Shown: positions 1 to 6,950 of the stretch, piece by piece
Layout: each line of letters starts with the position of its first letter
Position numbering within the stretch: the stretch's first letter is position 1
Source: Streptomyces katrae
Lineage (GTDB): Bacteria > Actinomycetota > Actinomycetes > Streptomycetales > Streptomycetaceae
NCBI RefSeq assembly: GCF_000966975.1
Contig: NZ_JZWV01000212.1
Location: 1 to 6,950 of the forward strand
Direction: 5' to 3'
DNA length: 6,950 nucleotides
Translations under genes and position numbers: made by a program
The notes under the pieces: generated by a model
Told to the model about the DNA's origin: nothing
What the model saw: the letters and a program-made list of their open reading frames with translations, nothing else
The model's database searches: none

Positions 1-16
1 GGTTTCGGCCGGTGCG

Positions 17-62
17 GCGAGAGTGCGTGCCGGGCGCCGTGGGCGCCGTGTGGGACTCTCGC
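17..62 (-). terminator. Nested hairpin downstream of the five-gene operon, probable terminator
   Basis: The arms GCGAGAGT (17-24) and ACTCTCGC (55-62) are perfectly complementary over 8 bases. Inside them, GGCGCC at 33-38 and GGCGCC at 42-47 can pair across a 3-base loop, giving a second stem. The inner part comes from a 9-base tandem repeat, GGGCGCCGT twice (32-49). The structure starts 8 bases after the stop codon of the minus-strand gene ending at 71. No U-tract follows, which is common for actinomycete terminators. The position and pairing are seen directly; the terminator role is inferred. Confidence 0.6.
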
Positions 63-70
63 GACACCCC

Positions 71-661
71 CTAGGGGACGGTGGTGGAGACCACGTAGAC
101 GCGGGGGGCGGCCGGGTTGGTGAAGTCGACGGTGACGTCACGTGTGGGACGCGGGTCCTCGGCCTCCAGGGTGACCCCGGACCACTGGTGCGCGGGGCTC
201 CAGCTCCAGCCGGCGACCTGGGCGTCACGGTCGGAGACCGAGACCCCGGGGGTCAGCGCCCCGCGGCCGGTGCCGATGTCGGCCAGGAAGGTGTCCAGCT
301 GCTCCGGGGTGACCTGGAACTGGACGTACAGCCGGCTGGTGTGCCAGTTGTTGGTCTCCAGGTAGCCGACGTGGGCGGCCATCAGCGGGATCGGCACCTC
401 GTAGATGCTGCGCTGCACCTTGGACGGCCAGTCCGGGCGGACCTTGACGGCGCCCACCCGGGCGGCCTTGTCGCGGCCGCTCTCGCGGCTCTGCTGGGCG
501 GAGATGGCCAGGTAGCCGGCCGGGACGCCGATGAGCAGCAGGATGATGAGCGCGGTGACCCAGCGCCGGCGCACGGTGCTGCGCCGCTCCCCGGGGGTGG
601 GCGGCCGGCCGCCGCCCGCCTCGGGCGAGGAGGCCTGACGGGGCAAGGTGGGCGGTGTCAC
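71..661 (-). CDS. Small one-pass membrane protein of unknown function, last gene of sugar-uptake operon
   Basis: I do not recognise the family. The predicted product is 196 residues. It has a Pro/Gly-rich, basic cytoplasmic N-terminus (about residues 1-33), one hydrophobic segment (about 34-53, preceded by RRRW, so N-in orientation is likely), and about 140 residues outside the membrane. The outer part is rich in Trp, Val and Thr and looks like a soluble, mostly beta domain; no catalytic motif is visible. The start is GTG at 661-659, which overlaps the stop codon of the upstream kinase gene as GTGA. The same frame stays open further upstream, but that part lies inside the kinase gene and is compositional. 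The coupling ties its expression to the transporter and kinase, so a role at the cell surface alongside sugar uptake is possible, but this is inference. The gene is real with good confidence; its function is unknown. Confidence 0.8.
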   Translation of the reverse strand: MTPPTLPRQASSPEAGGGRPPTPGERRSTVRRRWVTALIILLLIGVPAGYLAISAQQSRESGRDKAARVGAVKVRPDWPSKVQRSIYEVPIPLMAAHVGYLETNNWHTSRLYVQFQVTPEQLDTFLADIGTGRGALTPGVSVSDRDAQVAGWSWSPAHQWSGVTLEAEDPRPTRDVTVDFTNPAAPRVYVVSTTVP

Positions 662-1814
662 TGCTGGTCCTGGTCCTCGGGGCCGGCGGCGCCTCGCCGG
701 CCGAACTGCGCGTAGCGCTCGTAGCGCTCGACGCGCCGGCGGGTGGCGCGCCGGAAGCGGCGGGCGACGAGCCGGGCGAGGTCGGCGGCGCCGACCATGC
801 CCGCCTCGGGGCCCAGCTGGGCCTTGGCGATGCGGGCCTCGGGGCGGTAGCCGCGGCCGGTGAGGTGGCGCCGGAAGGCGTCCCGGGCGGGGCCGATGAG
901 CAGGTCGTCGGCGGCGCTGACGCCGCCGCCGATGACGAAGCACGAGGGGTCGAGGGCGGCGGCGAGGTTGGCGATGCCGACGCCGAGCCACTGGCCGATG
1001 TCCTGGAGGAGCTCGACGCACATGGCGTCGCCCTCCCGGGCCAGCTCGGTGATCAGCGGTCCGGTGATCTCGTGGACGTTGCCGCCGACCCTGGCGATGA
1101 TGTCGTGCGCGACCGGGGAGTCGGCGGCGGCCAGCTCGCGGGCCTCGCGGACCAGGGCGTTGCCGGAGCTGTACTGCTCCCAGCAGCCGCGGTTGCCGCA
1201 GGGGCAGCGGTGCCCGCCGGGGACGACCTGCATGTGGCCGAACTCGCCGGCCACCCCGTAGCGGCCGCGCTTGACCTGGCCGCCCTCCAGGATGGCCCCG
1301 CCGATGCCGGTGCCCAGGGTGATCATGACGAGGTGGTCCTCGCCGCGTCCGGCGCCGAAGCGCCACTCGGCCCAGGCGGCCGTGTTGGCATCGTTGTCCA
1401 CCATGACCGGGACCGCGAGGCGGGACTGGAGGGCGTCGCGCAGGGGCTCGTCCCGCCAGGCCAGGTGGGGGGCGAACAGGACGCGGGAGCGGTCGGCGTC
1501 GACCCAGCCTGCCGCGCCGATGCCCACCGCGTGCACGTCGTGCCGGTCGGAGAGGTCCAGGACCAGCTCGGCGATGGTGTCCTCGACGACCTTGGGGCTC
1601 TTGGACTTGTCCGGGGTCTCGGTGCGGATCTTCTCCAGGATGTTCCCGTCGGCGTCGACGACGCCCGCCATCACCTTGGTGCCGCCGATGTCGATGCCGA
1701 CCGTCGGGACGCGGGGGGCGGTCAGGTGCGACCGGCGCTCACGGGTCCCGATGGTCCGCAGGACGGTGGCTCGCGCCGACCCGCGGTGGGTGAGCGAGAA
1801 GTCCCGGTAGGTGG

Positions 1815-1818
<4 letters not shown>
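658..1818 (-). CDS. ROK-family sugar kinase (glucokinase-like)
   Basis: This is a cytoplasmic ATP-dependent monosaccharide kinase of the ROK family, 386 residues. The phosphate-binding loop DIGGTK is at residues 43-48. The catalytic-base motif is DNDAN (141-145, Asp143 the expected base). GTGIGG at 169-174 is the second phosphate loop. GEFGH (191-195) followed by CPCGNRGC (205-212) and WEQY forms the ROK zinc site (His195, Cys205, Cys207, Cys212). There is no N-terminal winged helix, so it is a kinase and not a ROK repressor. It is longer than typical ROK glucokinases (about 310-320 residues): about 38 basic residues precede the kinase fold, and a Arg-rich tail follows (about 350-386). The ATG start overlaps the ATPase stop as ATGA, and no other ATG or GTG lies in frame before the kinase fold, so the extension is probably real. 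It likely phosphorylates the imported sugar. The hexose substrate is inferred from the family. Confidence 0.93.
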
Positions 1819-2659
<841 letters not shown>

Positions 2660-2663
<4 letters not shown>

Positions 2664-3697
2664 GACCGTGCCTCCGCCCGCTTGCGGACCCATGCGTTGA
2701 GCAGCGTGGCGAGCAGCAGCATGGCGCCGAGGAAGAACTTGAACCAGTCCGGGTTCCACTGGGCGTAGACGATGCCGTTGCTGGCCATGCCGAAGATGAA
2801 CGCGCCGACGGCCGAGCCGATCGCGGAGCCGTAGCCGCCGGTCATCAGGCAGCCGCCGATGACGGCCGCGATGATGTAGAGGAACTCGTTGCCGACGCCC
2901 TCCCCCGACTGGACCACGTCGAAGGAGAAGAGGATGTGCTGCCCGGAGATCCAGGCGCACAGCGCGACGCCCATGTAGAGCCCGATACGGGTCTTGACGA
3001 CGGGGACGCCCGTGGCGCGGGCCGCGTCGGCCCCGCCGCCCACGGCGAAGATCCAGTTCCCGGCGCGGGTGCGCAGCAGGATCCAGGTGGCGACGGCGAC
3101 CAGGGCCAGCCACCACAGGATGGTGACCTTGAGGGTGACCGAGCCGACGTTCCACTGGGAGGCGAACAGCGCCCGGGCGGAGGAGAAGCCCTCCATGTCG
3201 GCGATGGACTTGGTGGAGACGGTGCCGCTGATCAGCTTGGTGAAGCCGAGGTTCAGGCCGGTCAGCATCAGGAAGGTGCCGAGCGTGATGATGAAGCTGG
3301 GCAGCTTCGTACGGGTGAGCATGAACCCGTTGAAGAAGCCGATGGCCAGGGTGACCAGCAGGGACACCCCGACGCCGACCCAGACGTTGGCGGTCATCTG
3401 GTAGCTGAACATCGAGCTGAAAAGCGCCGAGGTGGTCACCATGACGCCTGCGGAGAGGTCGAACTCGCCGCCGATCATCAGCAGGGCGACCGGGACGGCC
3501 ATGATCCCGATGGTGGAGGCCGAGTACAGGACCGTGCTGAGGCTGGAGGCCTTCAGGAAGCTGTCCGCGGCGAAGGAGAAGAAGACGAAGACGGCGGCGG
3601 CGCCGACGACCGCGCCCAGCTCGGGGCGGCCCAGCAGCCGGCGCACGTACGAGACGGGTGCGAGCCGCTCGTCGGCGGGCGGGGCGGCGGCGCTCAT
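2660..3697 (-). CDS. Sugar ABC transporter permease, RbsC/BPD_transp_2 type
   Basis: This is the integral membrane channel subunit of the importer, 345 residues, the usual length for RbsC-type permeases. The first helix is about residues 28-44. The family motif near the second or third helix reads GGEFDLSAG (76-84), matching the conserved GG-x-DLS-x-G of ribose, xylose and inositol permeases. Further helices are evident through the protein, including [18 protein letters not shown] and a last segment rich in Leu and Ala before the basic C-terminus VRKRAEARS. The [11 protein letters not shown] segment near the end is also typical of the subfamily. The ATG at 3697 overlaps the binding-protein stop as ATGA, and its own stop overlaps the ATPase start the same way. 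Only one permease gene is present, so a homodimer is expected. Family and role are clear; the substrate is not. Confidence 0.95.
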
Positions 3698-4704
3698 CGG
3701 CTGCCCCGCTTGATGAACGGTTCCAGCTTGGCGACCTGGTCGGCGGTGACGATCTGCGGCCCGGTCAGCACCGGGCGGCCGCCGCCGAGCACGTCGCCGT
3801 TGTAGCGGTAGAGCCACAGCAGGTCGACCGCCTCGTAGCCCTGGAGGTAGGGCTGCTGGTCCACGGCGAAGCCGAGGGCGCCGGACTTCAGGTCCCGGGC
3901 GACGGACTCGTTGAGGTCGAAGGTGTCCACCTCGGCCTTGCTGCCCGCGGCCTCCTTGGCCTTGACGGCGGTGGGGGCGAAGGGGGCGCCCAGGGTGAGG
4001 ATGCCGTCGACGGACGGGTCGGCCTGGAGCTTGGCCTGGACGGCGGCCTGGACGGAGGGCATGTTGGTGCCCTCGACGTAGAGGTTCTCCATACTGCCGC
4101 CGAAGGTCTTCTTCGCCCCGGCGCAGCGCTGCTCGTGGCCGACGTTGCCCTGCTCGTGCAGGACGCAGACCGCCTTCTTCAGGCCCCGCTTGGTCATCTC
4201 GGTGCCGACGGCCTCGCCGGCGATCTCCTCGTCCTGGCCGATGTGGGCCAGCGCCCCGTACTCGGCGGACTGGGCGGAGCCGGAGTTGACCGTGATCACG
4301 GGGATGCCGGCCTTGACGGCCTTGCCGACGACGTCTTTGAGGGCCTCGGGCTTGGCGAGGCTGACGATGATCCCGTCGACCTTCTGGTCGATGGCGTTCT
4401 GCACGAACTGGGCCTGCTGCTGGGCCTGGTCGTCGTGCGAGTAGACAAAGTTGATGTTGTCCTTCGCCGACGCCTCCTTGGCGCCCTTCTGCACGATGTC
4501 CCAGAAGGTGTCGCCGTCGCCCGCGTGCGTGACCATCGCGAAGGTCCAGCGCGGCGTGGACACGGCGGGCCGGCCCGCCTCGGCGGCCTTCGCCCGCTCC
4601 TCGGCGCGCTTGCCGCCCGTGCTGCTGCAGCCCGCGAGGGAGGCCCCCAGTACCGCCGCGAGGACGGCGCCGACGACGCGTACCCCTGTCCGAACCCTAG
4701 CCAC
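3694..4704 (-). CDS. Sugar ABC transporter substrate-binding lipoprotein (periplasmic-binding-protein-like type I fold)
   Basis: This is the extracytoplasmic receptor of the importer, 336 residues. It has a lipoprotein signal: basic start MARVRTGVR, hydrophobic core, and lipobox LAGC with Cys26 as the lipidated residue. A charged linker rich in Ala, Glu and Lys (about 27-50) leads to the binding fold starting near [10 protein letters not shown] (53-62). The segment [14 protein letters not shown] (about 109-122) and IPVITVNSG (134-142) are typical of ribose/inositol-type (Peripla_BP_4) binding proteins. Cys180 and Cys194 could form a disulfide in the exported protein. The start is GTG at 4704: an in-frame TGA lies just upstream, and AAGGG sits 9 bases before it. 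It is the first gene of a five-gene minus-strand operon and is transcribed divergently from a dehydrogenase. The ligand is probably a monosaccharide or cyclitol; residues alone do not settle which. Confidence 0.95.
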   Translation of the reverse strand: MARVRTGVRVVGAVLAAVLGASLAGCSSTGGKRAEERAKAAEAGRPAVSTPRWTFAMVTHAGDGDTFWDIVQKGAKEASAKDNINFVYSHDDQAQQQAQFVQNAIDQKVDGIIVSLAKPEALKDVVGKAVKAGIPVITVNSGSAQSAEYGALAHIGQDEEIAGEAVGTEMTKRGLKKAVCVLHEQGNVGHEQRCAGAKKTFGGSMENLYVEGTNMPSVQAAVQAKLQADPSVDGILTLGAPFAPTAVKAKEAAGSKAEVDTFDLNESVARDLKSGALGFAVDQQPYLQGYEAVDLLWLYRYNGDVLGGGRPVLTGPQIVTADQVAKLEPFIKRGSR

Positions 4705-4713
4705 GTCCCCGTG

Positions 4714-4723
4714 CCCTTCCCTC
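4714..4723 (-). promoter_or_regulatory. Ribosome binding site of the binding-protein gene
   Basis: On the minus strand GAGGGAAGGG ends 9 bases before the GTG at 4704. It is a purine-rich Shine-Dalgarno match and, with the in-frame TGA just upstream, fixes the GTG as the start of the operon's first gene. Confidence 0.6.
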
Positions 4724-4729
4724 GTCCGT

Positions 4730-4793
4730 CATGAATCGGTCATTTCCGGTTTCAGCCGCCCAGTATCCGCCACAGTGGACCATGAAGGGTCAT
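4730..4793. repeat. Two near-identical CATGAA..GGTCAT elements, candidate operators
   Basis: CATGAATCGGTCAT (4730-4743) and CATGAAGGGTCAT (4781-4793) share CATGAA and GGTCAT and differ only in the 1-2 bases between. Each also contains ATGA-N4/5-TCAT, a small inverted repeat of the kind bound by dimeric regulators. They start 51 bases apart, close to five helical turns, inside the 143-base region between the divergent operon and dehydrogenase. Both are unusually AT-containing for this DNA. The repeats are seen directly; regulator binding is inferred, and no regulator gene is in the window. Confidence 0.4.
4762..4767 (-). promoter_or_regulatory. Possible -10 box for the minus-strand operon
   Basis: On the minus strand GATACT matches four of six bases of TATAAT. 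It would place the transcript start about 50 bases ahead of the GTG at 4704. No good -35 hexamer lies 16-19 bases upstream (the best, ATGACC, is 20 bases away), so the call is weak. Confidence 0.25.
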
Positions 4794-4812
4794 CGGGGCA
4801 TGTGCGGGCGGA

Positions 4813-4848
4813 TTGACAGGTCCCCCGTACGGGGTCACGTTGAGTGCA
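4813..4848 (+). promoter_or_regulatory. Probable leaderless promoter of the dehydrogenase gene
   Basis: A perfect -35 TTGACA (4813-4818) is followed by a 17-base spacer and CACGTT (4836-4841). The latter keeps the most conserved -10 positions, A2 and T6. Six bases after the -10 comes the ATG at 4848, so transcription would begin at or next to the start codon. The lack of a convincing Shine-Dalgarno before this ATG fits a leaderless mRNA, which is common in actinomycetes. The sequence is seen directly; the start site is inferred. Confidence 0.5.
4823..4834. promoter_or_regulatory. 12-base perfect palindrome between -35 and -10, candidate operator
   Basis: CCCCGTACGGGG is perfectly self-complementary and lies entirely in the spacer of the proposed dehydrogenase promoter, where a bound protein would block or remodel RNA polymerase access. 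Extension outside the 12 bases is not symmetrical. GC-rich palindromes arise easily in this DNA, so confidence is moderate to low. Confidence 0.35.
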
Positions 4849-5852
4849 TGCGCATCGGGCTCATCGGAACGGGCCGGATCGGGTCCTTCCACGCGGCCTC
4901 TCTGGCCCGCCACCCGGATGCCGGTTCGCTGCTGCTGGCCGACGCCGAGCCGGGGCGGGCCGCGCGGCTCGCGGACCGGCTGGGGGCGACCGCCGCGCCC
5001 TCCGTCGACCAGGTGTTCACCTGGGGCGTGGACGCGCTGGTCGTGGCGTGTGCGACCGAGGGGCACGCCGGGCTCGTCGTACGGGCGGTGCGCGGCGGGC
5101 TGCCGGTGTTCTGCGAGAAGCCGATCGCCCCCGACCTGGCGCGGACCCTGGAGGTGCTGCGGGAGGTGACCGCCGTCGGCGGGCTGCTCCAGGTGGGCTT
5201 CATGCGGCGGTTCGACGCCGGCTACCGGACGGCGCGGGAGCTGGTCCGTTCGGGTGCCCTGGGGCGGCTGCACACCGTGCGCACGATGACCGCCGACCCG
5301 GCTCCGCCGCCCGCCGCCTACCTCGCGGGCTCCGGGGGCCTGTACCGGGACTGCCTGGTGCACGACTTCGACATGGCGCGCTGGGTGACCGGCCGGGAGG
5401 TGACGGAGGTGTACGCGGCCGGCTCGGACGCCGGTCCGGCGGCCTTCCGCGAGAGCGGCGACATCGATACGGCGGCGGCCGTCCTCACCCTGGACGACGG
5501 GACCCTGGTCACCTGCACCGGCACCCGGTGCAACGGCGCCGGCTACGACGTGCGGATGGAGCTCGCCGGGGAGCGGGACCAGGTCTCCTGCGGGCTGGAC
5601 GACCGTACGCCGATCGCCTCGACGGAGCCGCACGGGCCGCCCCCGGCGAGCAAGCCGTGGACCGGCTTCCTGGAGCGGTTCGGGCCCGCCTACGAGGCCG
5701 AGCTGGCGGCCTTCGTCCGGCTGGTGCGCGGCGAGGGGGCCAACCCGTGCGACGGCCGGGAGGCCCTGGCCGCGTTCCGGGTCGCGGAGGCGTGCGAGCG
5801 CTCGCGCCGGGAGCGGCGCCCGGTACGGCTGGAGGAGCTCCCGGACCTCTAG
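4848..5852 (+). CDS. Gfo/Idh/MocA family oxidoreductase, inositol 2-dehydrogenase-like
   Basis: This is a cytoplasmic NAD(P)-dependent sugar or cyclitol dehydrogenase, 334 residues, the usual family length. The Rossmann motif GTGRIG is at residues 7-12, and Asp32 at the end of the second strand suggests NAD preference. The family motif EKP is at 90-92 (Lys91 catalytic). YRDCLVHDFD follows, giving Asp168 and His172, with the Asp-xxx-His spacing of the inositol dehydrogenase catalytic triad. The C-terminal domain (about 125-330) includes the conserved family segment LERFGPAYEAELAAF. The start is the ATG at 4848: the Rossmann fold begins at residue 2, and the 39 codons open upstream run through the promoter. 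It is divergent from an ABC importer and kinase operon, which supports a role in oxidising the imported compound. The family is certain; myo-inositol is a good guess, but other polyols or aldoses remain possible. Confidence 0.93.
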   Translation: MRIGLIGTGRIGSFHAASLARHPDAGSLLLADAEPGRAARLADRLGATAAPSVDQVFTWGVDALVVACATEGHAGLVVRAVRGGLPVFCEKPIAPDLARTLEVLREVTAVGGLLQVGFMRRFDAGYRTARELVRSGALGRLHTVRTMTADPAPPPAAYLAGSGGLYRDCLVHDFDMARWVTGREVTEVYAAGSDAGPAAFRESGDIDTAAAVLTLDDGTLVTCTGTRCNGAGYDVRMELAGERDQVSCGLDDRTPIASTEPHGPPPASKPWTGFLERFGPAYEAELAAFVRLVRGEGANPCDGREALAAFRVAEACERSRRERRPVRLEELPDL

Positions 5853-5858
5853 GGGGTG

Positions 5859-5961
5859 TCTTCCGGATCGGGCCGGATCAGCCCGCGGCGTCTGGTGCCG
5901 TGCATCGGCGCGTTGGCGGGGCATGCGGGCCACAGTAGGCCCGGTGATCAAATCCGGAAGA
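5859..5961. repeat. 10-base inverted repeat enclosing about 100 bases, possible miniature element
   Basis: TCTTCCGGAT (5859-5868) has its exact reverse complement ATCCGGAAGA at 5952-5961. Both arms sit just inside the ends of the convergent intergenic region. The enclosed 83 bases carry no convincing gene. No clear target-site duplication flanks the arms. It could be a non-autonomous transposable element remnant, or a long-range stem in the transcript. The arms are seen directly; the origin is inferred. Confidence 0.35.
5926..5943. terminator. Hairpin in convergent intergenic region, possible terminator
   Basis: CGGGCC (5926-5931) pairs perfectly with GGCCCG (5938-5943) around a 6-base loop. 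It lies about 73 bases after the dehydrogenase stop. A weaker TCCGG/CCGGA stem (5862-5877) lies closer to that stop, only 9 bases after it. Either could stop plus-strand transcription. No U-tract is present. Confidence 0.35.
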
Positions 5962-5963
5962 GT

Positions 5964-5980
5964 CGATTGTCGGCCAATCG
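5964..5980 (-). terminator. Hairpin just after the transporter stop codon, probable terminator
   Basis: CGATTG (5964-5969) pairs with CAATCG (5975-5980) around a 5-base loop. On the minus strand it begins 5 bases after the stop codon at 5986 and is followed a little later by GGATTT. The position right behind the gene supports a terminator; pairing is perfect over 6 bases but moderately stable. Confidence 0.5.
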
Positions 5981-5985
5981 GCTCG

Positions 5986-6900
5986 TCAGCCCGCGGCGCG
6001 GCGCCCCCACGCCGTGCCGGCCAGGACGAGGGCCGCGCCCGTGAGGCCCGCGGCGCCGAGGTGTTCGCCGCCGAGGGCGATGCCCGCGGCGGCCGCCCAC
6101 AGCGGTTCGGTGCCGAGGAGCAGGCTGACGCGGGAGGGCGAGGTGCGGCGTACGGCCCACATCTGCACGAAGAAGGCGAAGAGGGTGCACAGGAGGGAGA
6201 GGAAGGCCAGCCCGCCCCATGCGGCGGGGCCGAAGTCCGCGGCCACGGCCCAGGGGCTGTCCCCGGTGCCGGGCAGGGCGGCGAGCAGGGCGAAGACCAG
6301 GACGGCGCCGCCGAGCTGGACGGTGGTGAGGGAGAGGGAGTCGGCGTCCCGGACGGCCTCGATCCGCGCCATCAGCAGGACGTGCAGGGTACGGGCGAGG
6401 GCCGCGCCGAGGATCAGCAGGTCGCCGGCGCCCGGGGCGGTGAACCCGGCGCCCTGGGTGAGCAGGACCACCCCGGTGACGGAGACGGCGGCGGCCGCGA
6501 GGAAGGCGCCCGAGGGGGCCGTGCGCCGTACGGCGGACTCGGCGAGCGGGGTGAAGATCATGGTCAGGCTGATGATCAGCCCGGCGTTGGTGGCGGAGGT
6601 GTGCACCACCCCGTAGGTCTCCAGCAGGAAGATCCCGCCGAGTACGAGGCCCAGCAGCCCGGCGCCGCGCAGCTGGGCGGCGTTCAGCGCGCGCAGCCGC
6701 CGCCGGCCGGCGAGGACCAGGACGGGCAGGACGAGCGCGAAGCGCAGGACGAGCACCGCGACGACCGTGTGGGCGGTGGTGATCCCCTTGGCCGCGAGGT
6801 AGCTGCCGCCCCAGACGACGGCGACGAGGAGGACGGGCAGGTCCGCGAGCCCGGCCCGGCGGGGGGCGAGGGCGGGGGCGGGGGCGGCGAGGCTGGACAC
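5986..6900 (-). CDS. EamA/DMT-superfamily transporter, ten membrane helices
   Basis: This is an integral membrane protein of the drug/metabolite transporter superfamily, 304 residues. Ten hydrophobic segments can be counted, in two EamA repeats of five (about residues 20-140 and 155-298). The first repeat opens with the family-typical VVWGGSYLAAKG (28-39). The second contains the usual late motif RVSLLLGTEPLWAA, equivalent to the conserved Pro-containing helix of EamA proteins. The start is GTG at 6900, with GGAG (6909-6912) 8 bases upstream; the N-terminal 15 residues are Ala/Pro-rich and cytoplasmic. It converges on the dehydrogenase gene and shares no operon with the sugar genes. Family members export amino acids, metabolites or drugs; the substrate here is unknown. 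The upstream promoter is not in the window, because the contig ends 36 bases beyond the start. Confidence 0.92.
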   Translation of the reverse strand: MSSLAAPAPALAPRRAGLADLPVLLVAVVWGGSYLAAKGITTAHTVVAVLVLRFALVLPVLVLAGRRRLRALNAAQLRGAGLLGLVLGGIFLLETYGVVHTSATNAGLIISLTMIFTPLAESAVRRTAPSGAFLAAAAVSVTGVVLLTQGAGFTAPGAGDLLILGAALARTLHVLLMARIEAVRDADSLSLTTVQLGGAVLVFALLAALPGTGDSPWAVAADFGPAAWGGLAFLSLLCTLFAFFVQMWAVRRTSPSRVSLLLGTEPLWAAAAGIALGGEHLGAAGLTGAALVLAGTAWGRRAAG

Positions 6901-6908
6901 CGGGGCGG

Positions 6909-6912
6909 CTCC
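6909..6912 (-). promoter_or_regulatory. Ribosome binding site of the EamA transporter gene
   Basis: GGAG on the minus strand is 8 bases before the GTG at 6900 and supports that start over any internal one. Confidence 0.5.
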
Positions 6913-6936
6913 GTCTGCGGGGAGGGAGTGGAGACG

Positions 6937-6950
6937 CTGTCTCTTATACA
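6937..6950. other. Residual Tn5/Nextera mosaic-end adapter at contig end
   Basis: CTGTCTCTTATACA is identical to the first 14 bases of the Nextera transposase read-through adapter, which is the reverse complement of the Tn5 mosaic end. It sits exactly at the right end of the window and is much more AT-rich than the DNA beside it. It is therefore library sequence left by incomplete trimming and not genome. Native sequence should be taken to end at about 6936. Confidence 0.93.

Larger units (their letters stand above)
5878..5998. repeat. 13-base direct repeat copying the 3' end of the transporter gene
   Basis: TCAGCCCGCGGCG occurs at 5878-5890 and again at 5986-5998. The second copy is the last codons plus the stop codon of the minus-strand transporter gene. 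A further shared GCCGTGC lies a short distance on the right of each. This may be a decayed partial duplication of the gene end; chance in GC-rich DNA is not excluded. Confidence 0.35.

Noticed and set aside
662..1366. Upstream extension of the small membrane protein in the same frame
   Set aside because: The extension is Arg/Pro-rich and lies wholly inside the ROK kinase. The GTG at 661 with a GTGA overlap matches the operon pattern.
3658..4734. A 358-codon plus-strand frame opposite the binding-protein gene
   Set aside because: It has shadow composition (Leu, Gly, Val, Asp repeats) and no motif, and it covers a well-supported lipoprotein gene.
4731..4847. Earlier ATG at 4731 for the dehydrogenase
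   Set aside because: The added 39 residues cross the promoter and operator-like sites, and the Rossmann fold starts at the ATG at 4848.
5856..6044. A 62-codon plus-strand frame in the convergent intergenic region
   Set aside because: It has Arg/Pro/Gly-rich composition and no ribosome binding site of note, and it runs into the antisense of the transporter gene.
6937..6950. TATAAG on the minus strand as a -10 box for the transporter gene
   Set aside because: It is part of the Nextera adapter and not genomic DNA.

Overview
The window is very GC-rich. It has long overlapping open frames on both strands, GTG starts, and protein sequences that look like a Streptomyces or closely related actinomycete. 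It reads as a carbohydrate or cyclitol uptake locus followed by an unrelated exporter gene. The right edge ends in 14 bases of Tn5/Nextera adapter, so the window reaches the true end of a draft contig.

Positions 71-4704, minus strand, hold a tightly packed five-gene operon. In transcription order it encodes a solute-binding lipoprotein, an RbsC-type permease, a single-domain ABC ATPase, a ROK-family sugar kinase, and a small one-pass membrane protein of unknown function. Every junction is a 4-base stop/start overlap (ATGA three times, GTGA once), which implies translational coupling. A nested hairpin at 17-62 lies just after the last stop codon and probably ends the transcript.

Positions 4705-4847 are a 143-base divergent control region. 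It has a near-leaderless promoter (TTGACA, 17-base spacer, CACGTT) for the plus-strand gene and a 12-base perfect palindrome between its two boxes. It also has two near-identical CATGAA..GGTCAT elements that could be operators shared by both directions.

Positions 4848-5852, plus strand, encode a Gfo/Idh/MocA family NAD(P)-dependent dehydrogenase with the Lys / Asp-xxx-His catalytic set of inositol 2-dehydrogenase-like enzymes. The likely overall job is as follows: the lipoprotein captures a monosaccharide or inositol-like polyol, the permease and ATPase import it, and the kinase and/or dehydrogenase starts its catabolism. The exact substrate cannot be fixed from sequence alone.

Positions 5853-5985 are a convergent intergenic region with several hairpins, a 10-base inverted repeat enclosing about 100 bases (possibly a miniature element), and a 13-base direct repeat of the neighbouring gene's 3' end. 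Positions 5986-6900, minus strand, encode a ten-helix EamA/DMT-family transporter with no evident link to the operon.

No RNA genes, CRISPR arrays, intact insertion sequences or defence systems were seen. Apart from the contig-end adapter, the region looks like an ordinary, well-ordered actinomycete sugar locus, and I see no strong evidence for a new biological system.
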